DNA from: JBCCSZ01 sp039199225
Lineage (GTDB): Bacteria > Bacteroidota > Bacteroidia > Chitinophagales > Saprospiraceae
Reading direction: 5' to 3'
Assembly (NCBI GenBank): GCA_039199225.1
Contig: JBCCSZ010000408.1
Coordinates: 1-5,182, forward strand
Length of the DNA: 5,182 nucleotides
Shown: positions 1 through 5,182 of the stretch, in pieces
Numbering within the stretch: the first letter of the stretch is position 1
How the letters are laid out: every line of letters starts with the position of its first letter
Position numbers and translations under genes: made by a program
Notes under the pieces: model-generated
The model's input: the letters and a program-made list of their open reading frames with translations, nothing else
What the model was told of the DNA's origin: nothing
The model's database searches: none

Positions 1-1329
1 ACGTACGGAGCCGATGCCACGCGCTGGTACATGATGACGAATGCAAACCCTTGGGACAACCTGAAGTTTGACATGAAGGGCATCGACGAGGTTCGCCGTA
101 AGTTCTTTGGCACTTTGTACAATACGTATTCCTTCTTCGCACTCTATGCAAATGTAGATCAGTTTAAATATGCTGAGGAGAGAATTCCGCCAACAGAACG
201 TCAGGAAATCGATCGCTGGATCATCTCCTTGTTGAATACGCTCATCCGCGAAGTCGATGCCGACCTATCAGACTACGAGCCGACCCGTGCCGGCCGCAAA
301 ATCCAGGAGTTTGTCGAAGACCACCTCAGCAACTGGTACGTTCGTCTTTGCCGTCGCCGGTTCTGGAAGGGAGAGTATTCCCACGATAAAATTGCCGCCT
401 ATCAAACCTTGTATGAGTGCCTTGAGGCCATTGCCAAGTTGATGGCACCAACAGCTCCGTTTTTCGCCGATTGGCTGTATCGCAACCTGAATACGAGCAG
501 TGGCAAGGAGGCGTATATTTCTGTACACTTGGCAAATTTCCCAAGTGCCGACGAGTCGGTTATCGACAAGGAGTTGGAAGAACGGATGGATTATGCTCAG
601 CGGATTTCGAGTCTGATTTTATCGATCCGCAAAAAGGATAAGATCAACATCCGGGTTCGTCAGCCTTTGCAAAAAATCCTTCTGCCGGTATTGGACGATT
701 CTTTCCAGCAGCAGGTAGAAGGCGTCAAGGATTTGATCCTGGCCGAGGTGAATGTCAAGGAAATTGAATATGTCACGGATACCAGCGGCGTCATCAAAAA
801 GCGGATCAAACCCAATTTCAAAACCCTGGGGCGCCGCCTAGGTAAACACATGAAAGCTGCCGCTGGGATCATCGCTCAGTTGGGCCAGGAGGATATTGCT
901 GCCATCGAGGCCAACAACCACTTCAAGCTTTCTGTCGAAGGCACTGACTATGACCTCAGCTTGGAAGATTTTGACATCTCCTCTGAAGACATCCCCGGTT
1001 GGCAAGTGGCCAATGACGGGCGGTTGACGGTAGCCCTCGACATATCAATCACGCCAGAACTACAAGCCGAAGGGGTTGCCCGAGAATTGGTCAATCGGAT
1101 TCAGAACCTTCGAAAGAGCAAAGACTTCAATGTTACGGATCGCATAAAAATCCACATTGAAGCACACGAAGCAACGGAAAAAGCATTGAGCGAATTCGGA
1201 GATTACATTCGCCAGGAAACGTTGGCCGAAACCATCGAGGCGGTCGACAAGTTAGCAGTTGAAGAAAGTGAAGAAGTCCTGCTTTTCGATGGAGTAGATT
1301 TCCGCATGCAGCTCGCTCGAACGGTATAA
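1..1329 (+). CDS. ileS: Isoleucyl-tRNA synthetase, C-terminal part (5' end outside window)
   Basis: Cytoplasmic class I synthetase that charges tRNA-Ile with isoleucine using ATP. The frame is open from base 1 (TYGADATRWYMM) and ends at a TAA, so 442 codons of a protein that is normally over 1,000 residues are present. The first residues, including NANPWDNLKFD, are those that directly follow the KMSKS loop in this family, so the Rossmann catalytic core lies upstream of the window. Window codons about 60-215 form the helical anticodon-binding domain (NWYVRLCRRRFW at 111-122, MAPTAPFFADW at 148-158). Codons about 271-285 (PNFKTLGRRLGKHMK) and the tail from about 350 (TPELQAEGVARELVNRIQNLRKS) match the C-terminal extension of the long eukaryote-like bacterial IleS class. 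Only two cysteines are present, so the C-terminal zinc-binding Cys cluster of the E. coli-type enzyme is absent. A hairpin terminator follows eight bases after the stop. The identification is very secure; the subclass is an inference from the tail. Confidence 0.97.
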   Translation, partial: TYGADATRWYMMTNANPWDNLKFDMKGIDEVRRKFFGTLYNTYSFFALYANVDQFKYAEERIPPTERQEIDRWIISLLNTLIREVDADLSDYEPTRAGRKIQEFVEDHLSNWYVRLCRRRFWKGEYSHDKIAAYQTLYECLEAIAKLMAPTAPFFADWLYRNLNTSSGKEAYISVHLANFPSADESVIDKELEERMDYAQRISSLILSIRKKDKINIRVRQPLQKILLPVLDDSFQQQVEGVKDLILAEVNVKEIEYVTDTSGVIKKRIKPNFKTLGRRLGKHMKAAAGIIAQLGQEDIAAIEANNHFKLSVEGTDYDLSLEDFDISSEDIPGWQVANDGRLTVALDISITPELQAEGVARELVNRIQNLRKSKDFNVTDRIKIHIEAHEATEKALSEFGDYIRQETLAETIEAVDKLAVEESEEVLLFDGVDFRMQLARTV

Positions 1330-1336
1330 AATAAGA

Positions 1337-1364
1337 TGGGTTCTCTGCGGCCGCAGAGAACCCA
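1337..1364. terminator. Perfect palindromic hairpin between convergent genes, probable bidirectional terminator
   Basis: A perfect 28-base palindrome with arm TGGGTTCTCTGCGG and its exact reverse complement. As RNA it would fold as a 12-bp stem with a GGCC tetraloop. It sits between the ileS stop and the stop of the minus-strand lipoprotein gene. On the plus strand it is followed by ACTTCCATTGG, with no U-tract. On the minus strand it is followed by the U-rich ATCTTATTTTAT, so the fit to an intrinsic terminator is better for the minus-strand transcript. The centre is a GCGGCCGC octamer. Confidence 0.75.
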
Positions 1365-1424
1365 CTTCCATTGGTGAAACGTTATTCTGTTTAATCAAAC
1401 AAGACCGTGGGGTGTTGTTTTAGA

Positions 1425-1970
1425 TTAATTAGCACAAGGATGCGTGTTTGGTGTGGTAAAGTTATACCACGGTGAAACCGCAGCACCGAAAGTCAGCCTC
1501 AATCTGTAGTTGGAATTAGCAGAAACAGTCGACTCAAAACCAACAGCTCCGCAGACAAAGTCGTTGATGGTAGTCCGAGAAGAGCTTGCGTTGAGACAGT
1601 AGGCATCGTACTTTATAAAAACAGGTACACCAGCCGCCGTTTGTACTTCGATGTTGACGCCCCCTTGGTTGACGTAGTAGAAGTTGAAAGTTATCGGGTC
1701 TACTACGAAGTTGGCACCGTACAAATCCTGTGGAATACCAAATCCACACTTAGTCGTCCCGTCGATGAAATCGACTTCCAGCAATGGACGCAAAGTCGCT
1801 CCTCCGCGAACAATTCTGGCTTGTGGTTGATCCTCTCCAATCTCTATGGATTCCGCTTCAATTCCTGCAGGGCTTAACTCCATCTCTTCAGAAGTTGTCT
1901 TGCCGCAGCTGGCCAAAAAGAAAATCATCATAGAAAAAAGAGCGATCTTAAATAATGGGAATGCTTTCAT
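1425..1970 (-). CDS. Putative surface lipoprotein of unknown function (181 aa)
   Basis: I do not recognise a named family. Residues 1-21 are a type II signal peptide: charged start MKAFPLFK, hydrophobic core, then the lipobox L19-A20-S21-C22, so C22 should be lipidated and the protein held in the outer membrane. The residues after C22 (GKTTSEEMEL) contain an acidic cluster. In several Bacteroidota, acidic residues near the lipid cysteine act as a lipoprotein export signal to the cell surface, so surface exposure is plausible but inferred. The mature part has a low-complexity acidic linker (about 27-48) and then a beta-rich domain (about 52-181) with four cysteines, C75, C125, C140 and C179, that could form two disulfides. 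No catalytic motif is visible. There is no Shine-Dalgarno before the ATG, as is usual in this phylum, and no convincing promoter in the 68 bases upstream, so co-transcription with the T9SS cargo gene before it is likely. Gene reality is well supported; function is unknown. Confidence 0.87.
   Translation of the reverse strand: MKAFPLFKIALFSMMIFFLASCGKTTSEEMELSPAGIEAESIEIGEDQPQARIVRGGATLRPLLEVDFIDGTTKCGFGIPQDLYGANFVVDPITFNFYYVNQGGVNIEVQTAAGVPVFIKYDAYCLNASSSRTTINDFVCGAVGFESTVSANSNYRLRLTFGAAVSPWYNFTTPNTHPCAN
1908..1970 (-). other. Lipoprotein signal peptide with lipobox
   Basis: Codes for residues 1-21 of the lipoprotein, ending just before lipobox cysteine C22. The lipobox is LASC, a standard signal peptidase II site. 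Confidence 0.85.
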
Positions 1971-2038
1971 GACATCTAAGATTTTTTTGGTTACTAATCA
2001 GTGTGTTAAACATTGAGCTGGTGTAGGACATGCATCTA

Positions 2039-3337
2039 TCAATGCACCATCAGCTTCTGTATTTTTACCTCCTGTTGATTGGCTATGTGCAAGAAATACA
2101 TACCTGGCGCTAGTGCCTCCCGTTCGAGTGTCAGGCTTGTTTCACCGGCCTCGAATAAACGGGTGCCAAGCGAACGAACACGCTTACCAGATGTATCAAA
2201 AATTTGCAAGCTCAGATCAGCAGATTTATTTAACTGAATGGACACAGTGGTCTGTGTTGTAAAAGGATTGGGAGTAGCTTTTACATCGAGCATTCCCACG
2301 ACGGTAGCTGGAGTTGTTTGAGTAGCAGCAACATCTTTTCGAAGATCAGCCTTGGAGTGTTCAACTTTCCGATCGTCAAACATTGCTTCAACCACTTCTG
2401 GCACATAAGAAACTTCTTCCATCTCATCGAATTTGACAATCAATTGATCTTCTACATCGACAGGATCAAGGGTTCTACAATTGCCATTTACTCTTATCAG
2501 CATGGTTTTGCATTGCCAGCTGGGCTCGTTGGTACAGAGGCTCACCCGGTAGTAACGATCCTGCCCATCGGGCAACTGACCACCGATCAAGGCGCTGTTT
2601 TGCCGGTTGGGATCACCCGTGTAATAGGGCGCCTGGCTGTTGTTGATGGACAGTTGTTGCAGGTTGATGGAGGTAGGTGCGTCACCTTGGTACCAACGCC
2701 CCCACTCATACTGGAAGGTTCGAGTATACCAACGGTTGCTTTCCTGCACTCCGATGTAGTAACGGGTTTCACAAAACGTCTGCCGAGCATCCATATTGAT
2801 GTTACTGGCGCAGACATTTACGGGTGTTCCGTCCGATGGAACAGCATTGCCATTCACGGTAAAATTGGGAACGACATTGGCTGAGTTGACAACTACAAGG
2901 TTGCTAGAAGGCCGCATTTCTACAAATTGCCAAATGCCAGGAAATGCCCTACGCTCTAGTTCAACCGTCGCGGTGTAGACCCCACCTTCCAGGTTGACAT
3001 TGCTAAAGGAACGTTGTACCCAGTCGGAAGACATCTGTGCAGTCGTTGTAGCCACCGGATCACCATCTCTCAGCAAGGTGATCGTAAAGCGGTATGGATT
3101 GGCACCGAACCCTCCAATGCAGGGCGTTTCGGAAAAGAAGGTGCAATACTGGTAATAGACGTAAAAAGTCCGAGTATCGGGCGCACAGTAGGTTATGGGG
3201 TCATCCGTTTGTTGACCATTGGTCCAATGGGTGATGGTCGTTATGCCGTTTTGCGCCTGAACCTCATTGGTAGGAAGCAATAAAGCCATACCAAGTAGGA
3301 ACGCAACAATACGGACAGTCATAAATTTCGTTTTCAT
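2039..3337 (-). CDS. T9SS-secreted extracellular protein with C-terminal sorting domain, unknown function
   Basis: Exported across the inner membrane by Sec and across the outer membrane by the type IX system; the cargo role is unknown. I choose the ATG at 3337 (432 aa): MKTKF starts a classical signal peptide with a hydrophobic core at residues 10-21 and a probable cut after A28 (VQA/QNG). An in-frame ATG at 3421 would add 28 polar residues before the signal, which is unlikely. A sequence close to the Bacteroidota -7 element (TTTATTTG, minus strand, 3366-3359) also lies between the two starts. The mature part is beta-rich and rich in Tyr, Trp and Asn, with eight cysteines (51, 65, 73, 176, 189, 268, 276, 287) that allow four disulfides. 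An acidic stretch (about 295-335) leads to the sorting domain (354-432) with PNPF, a GK turn and APGMYFLHI. No protease, glycosidase or adhesin motif is visible, so a structural or binding role is as likely as an enzyme. The stop is TGA. Confidence 0.9.
   Translation of the reverse strand: MKTKFMTVRIVAFLLGMALLLPTNEVQAQNGITTITHWTNGQQTDDPITYCAPDTRTFYVYYQYCTFFSETPCIGGFGANPYRFTITLLRDGDPVATTTAQMSSDWVQRSFSNVNLEGGVYTATVELERRAFPGIWQFVEMRPSSNLVVVNSANVVPNFTVNGNAVPSDGTPVNVCASNINMDARQTFCETRYYIGVQESNRWYTRTFQYEWGRWYQGDAPTSINLQQLSINNSQAPYYTGDPNRQNSALIGGQLPDGQDRYYRVSLCTNEPSWQCKTMLIRVNGNCRTLDPVDVEDQLIVKFDEMEEVSYVPEVVEAMFDDRKVEHSKADLRKDVAATQTTPATVVGMLDVKATPNPFTTQTTVSIQLNKSADLSLQIFDTSGKRVRSLGTRLFEAGETSLTLEREALAPGMYFLHIANQQEVKIQKLMVH
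2042..2278 (-). other. T9SS C-terminal sorting domain (type A, Por secretion tail)
   Basis: The last 79 residues start at ATPNPF and carry the pattern of the family: PNPF, alternating hydrophobics (VSIQL, LSLQIFD), SGKRV, a Gly near the middle (EAGE), LAPGMYFLHI, and a terminal KLMVH. In known cases this domain is recognised by the T9SS and cut off by the PorU sortase, with the cargo released or attached to A-LPS. Which of the two happens here cannot be read from the sequence. Confidence 0.92.
3254..3337 (-). other. Sec signal peptide of the T9SS cargo protein
   Basis: Residues 1-28 counted from the ATG at 3337: basic N-region MKTK, hydrophobic core IVAFLLGMALLL, and an A-X-A-like cut site at VQA. 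There is no lipobox cysteine, so signal peptidase I is expected. Confidence 0.85.
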
Positions 3338-3770
3338 AAAATTATTTTTTGAATTGGTCAAATAAATCATTGATGAATGTAATTCCAGGGCTTGTCTGAT
3401 TCGTTCACCACGAGTCACCATTGATTATTTGTCGACAACTGAGGCAAATATGCTCGATTTGAAGCTGTGCGTTCCAGTACATATTTCGAAGAGAATTCTG
3501 ACCTTTATCAATTCCTTGAGAACATAAAAAAAGTCCTAGCTGGGAACCAGGACTTATTCGAGCATTTAAGAGAGTTGCAGTAAGGAGGGGATGGGGAAAT
3601 TAAGTCATTACGTTTTTTTTGGCGTTCATTGTCGGGAGCATGCGATTTGAATGGCTAATGACAAAACCAAATTGATTTCTCAGCCTTATTCATTATTGCT
3701 GTAAAATTGCTTTTTTTGCCGATGAAAAAACAGTACATTTTCTGCACATTTTACCCATCTGCGACGATTT
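3338..3770. other. Intergenic region between divergent genes
   Basis: AT-rich non-coding stretch between the T9SS cargo gene (minus) and the helical-protein gene (plus). It should hold both promoters. Candidate -7 elements with seven of eight matches to the Bacteroidota TAnnTTTG consensus are TTTATTTG on the minus strand (3366-3359), 21 bases before the cargo ATG, and TAAAATTG on the plus strand (3702-3709), 61 bases before the helical-protein ATG. Neither has a clear -33 element, so both are weak. It also contains homopolymer runs (T8 at 3613-3620, T7 near 3711-3717, A6 near 3725-3730), a short direct repeat of ACATTTT (3735-3741 and 3746-3752), and the terminator-like hairpin described separately. 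Only very short open frames occur here; I accept none as a gene. Confidence 0.6.
3526..3555 (-). terminator. Minus-strand intrinsic terminator-like hairpin without an obvious upstream gene
   Basis: Arms AAGTCCT (3531-3537) and AGGACTT (3549-3555) form a 7-bp stem around an 11-base loop. An alternative fold uses CTGG/CCAG around a three-base loop above a bulge. Read on the minus strand, the stem runs straight into seven U residues (3532-3526), the usual form of a Rho-independent terminator. On the plus strand no U-tract follows. No minus-strand gene ends just upstream of it, so it may end a small RNA, a leader transcript of the T9SS cargo gene, or antisense transcription from the helical-protein gene. 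Confidence 0.55.
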
Positions 3771-5182
3771 ATGTTCGAAAGCAAGCTGATAAAAACTTTG
3801 AGAAAACTCAATTCTACCGAGTTAAAACAATTGGACCTCTTCCTGCGGTCCCCCTATTTTTTTGATGGCAAACCGCCACCTGCAGCCGTCATCCAACTGT
3901 TCGAGTACCTTCGACCACTGCATCCAGGATTCGATGCCGCCCTTTTGGATAAGGAACGCTTGCAACGGTCGGTCTTTGCCAATGAAAAATTGATTAAGGG
4001 AAAACTGGAAAAAACTATGAGCGCTCTTCAAAAGGTGATTGAGCAATTTATTGTTCAGCAGCACCCCGCGCGCAATCAAGACAGCGAGCAGCTAAAAGTC
4101 CTCCTGCAGTTTTACCGCGAAAAGCAAATGATGGGCGCATTTCAAAAAACATTGAAAAAGTTCCAGCGGCAACAATCGAAAGCAACTCAAAAAGGAAGCG
4201 ACTTTTACTGGGATGATTTTCAATTGGAATTGGAAGCTTCTCATGCTGCTGCTTTGCACAACATCAGCAAAAGCGACCTCAATCTGCCACAAGCCATTCA
4301 AAGCCTCGATATTTACTACATCGTTCAGCGATTGGAGCTGGCCAACAAATTATTAGCTCAGCACGTTTACCAACGTCCTTTGTTTGTAGAAGAACAACTG
4401 GACCTCGTTTATACCCTCTTACCACTGATTCAAGCGCACAACTTTTTTGGTGCTCCACTCATCGAGCTTTATGTCGCAGCCTTCCTGCTGTTGAGTACCG
4501 AAGCTGAAGAACACTACCAAAAACTGGAAAGCCTGATTGACGCTCACGGACAGCACATACCACCCCCTCAGCTGAAGCCGCTGCTGGCCTATTGCCGCAA
4601 CTATTGCACCCGCCAATACAACAAAGGGAAGAGTGAATATCTGGACCAAGCATTCCAATTGTATCAAAAACACTTGCAGGAAGATTACTTGTACTACGAA
4701 GGAGGTCTGCCGGCCCGAACTTTCAAAACCATTGCAGACATGGGCATGCGCTTGGGGCAGTACGATTGGGTGCGGCATTTCCTAGATGCTTACCGACAAA
4801 AAATCAGCGGTACCAGCCATCCAGCGGAAGTGTATCAATACAACCTGGCTCAGTACTTTTTTGCCACCCAGCATTTCGATGAGGCGCTCAACTGCCTGCC
4901 AGATAGCTACGAAGACCTATACTATAAAATAGACGCTCGCAGACTAGAAATAAAGATTTATTACGAAAAACAATCAGTCTTACTCGAACCGCGACTCAAT
5001 GCCTTTCGCGTGCTCATCTTGCGGCTGCCCAAGGCCAGTTTGCCCAGCGTTCATCGCAAAGGAAATGAAAATTTCACCAAAATCTTATTGCAGATTTTAC
5101 ACTCGGCCACTCCTGGCAACGAAAAACGCATCGAAAGACTTATCCAGCGCATCAATGGCAAAACATCGATTGCAGATAAACA
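3771..5182 (+). CDS. Large alpha-helical TPR-like protein of unknown function (3' end outside window)
   Basis: An open frame of 470 codons runs off the window without a stop. ATG 3771 is the first start in the frame; an in-frame TGA lies at 3723-3725. No Shine-Dalgarno is present (GACGATTT before ATG). The protein has no signal peptide or membrane segment, so it should be cytoplasmic. The N-terminal part (about 1-95) reads LRKLNSTELKQLDLFLRSPYF, then LFEYLRPLHPGF, then KTMSALQKVIEQFI. I recall this layout from uncharacterised Bacteroidota proteins that begin with a helical SPFF-type module, but I cannot name a family. The rest is amphipathic helix pairs rich in Gln, Leu, Tyr and Ala. Residues about 318-342 (TFKTIADMGMRLGQYDWVRHFL) and 353-376 (EVYQYNLAQYFFATQHFDEAL) resemble degenerate TPR helices, which suggests a protein-binding scaffold. 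No catalytic motif is seen. Three minus-strand open frames inside it are shadows. Gene reality is strong; function is unknown. Confidence 0.9.
   Translation, partial: MFESKLIKTLRKLNSTELKQLDLFLRSPYFFDGKPPPAAVIQLFEYLRPLHPGFDAALLDKERLQRSVFANEKLIKGKLEKTMSALQKVIEQFIVQQHPARNQDSEQLKVLLQFYREKQMMGAFQKTLKKFQRQQSKATQKGSDFYWDDFQLELEASHAAALHNISKSDLNLPQAIQSLDIYYIVQRLELANKLLAQHVYQRPLFVEEQLDLVYTLLPLIQAHNFFGAPLIELYVAAFLLLSTEAEEHYQKLESLIDAHGQHIPPPQLKPLLAYCRNYCTRQYNKGKSEYLDQAFQLYQKHLQEDYLYYEGGLPARTFKTIADMGMRLGQYDWVRHFLDAYRQKISGTSHPAEVYQYNLAQYFFATQHFDEALNCLPDSYEDLYYKIDARRLEIKIYYEKQSVLLEPRLNAFRVLILRLPKASLPSVHRKGNENFTKILLQILHSATPGNEKRIERLIQRINGKTSIADK

Noticed and set aside
1389..1400. Short GTTT/AAAC inverted repeat after the lipoprotein stop
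   Set aside because: Four AT-rich base pairs are expected by chance; the nearby 28-base palindrome is a far better terminator.
2031..2046. Small inverted repeat TGCAT/ATGCA at the end of the T9SS cargo gene
   Set aside because: Only five base pairs, overlapping the stop codon and with no U-tract, so too weak to call a terminator.
2318..2884. 188-residue plus-strand open frame antisense to the T9SS cargo gene
   Set aside because: It lies wholly inside a well-supported minus-strand gene with signal peptide and sorting domain; its translation shows no domain or start signal.
3602..3631. Minus-strand mini-ORF MNAKKNVMT upstream of the orphan terminator, considered as a leader peptide for attenuation
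   Set aside because: Nine codons with no run of a single regulatory amino acid, and the gene downstream is not a biosynthetic gene; I find no competing antiterminator stem.
3583..3650. Plus-strand mini-ORF (MGKLSHYVFFGVHCREHAI) after an AAGGAGGGG sequence
   Set aside because: The purine run touches the ATG almost directly, too close for a working ribosome binding site, Shine-Dalgarno use is rare in this phylum, and the 19-residue peptide has no recognisable feature.
3822..4778. Three minus-strand open frames (3822-4079, 4092-4301, 4419-4778)
   Set aside because: All lie inside the continuous plus-strand helical-protein frame, and their translations look like reverse-strand shadows without coherent domains.
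1..5182. CRISPR array, tRNA, rRNA, insertion sequence, toxin-antitoxin or phage genes
   Set aside because: No regularly spaced repeats, cloverleaf-like segments, transposase motifs or long terminal inverted repeats were seen on either strand.

Overview
The window looks like part of a chromosome from a Bacteroidota bacterium, most likely a Saprospiria or Lewinella-like lineage. Four things in the sequence support this: a type IX secretion (T9SS) C-terminal sorting domain, a lipoprotein with an acidic patch just after the lipidated cysteine, the near absence of Shine-Dalgarno sequences before starts, and an isoleucyl-tRNA synthetase of the long eukaryote-like class. The lineage below phylum level is an inference from protein style, not a search result.

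Layout. Positions 1-1329 (+) are the 3' end of ileS, entering the window just downstream of where the KMSKS loop would lie. A near-perfect hairpin terminator (1337-1364) separates it from a convergent minus-strand pair. This pair is a small putative outer-membrane lipoprotein (1425-1970) and, 68 bases upstream of it, a T9SS cargo protein with signal peptide and sorting domain (2039-3337, possible longer start at 3421). A region of about 430 bases without a gene (3338-3770) follows. It holds a minus-oriented terminator-like hairpin with a seven-base U-tract (3526-3555) that has no obvious gene feeding it. From 3771 to the window end (+) runs a long open frame of at least 470 codons with no stop. 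It encodes an all-helical, TPR-like cytoplasmic protein of unknown function.

How the genes relate. ileS is housekeeping and unrelated to the rest. The lipoprotein and the T9SS cargo gene point the same way, are close together, and both encode envelope or extracellular cysteine-containing proteins, so they may be co-transcribed and act at the cell surface; no enzymatic motif is visible in either. The helical protein is transcribed divergently and shows no functional link. I see no CRISPR array, tRNA, rRNA, insertion sequence, phage gene or recognisable defence system. The most open points are the orphan minus-strand terminator, which could mark a small RNA or a leader, and the three proteins of unknown function.
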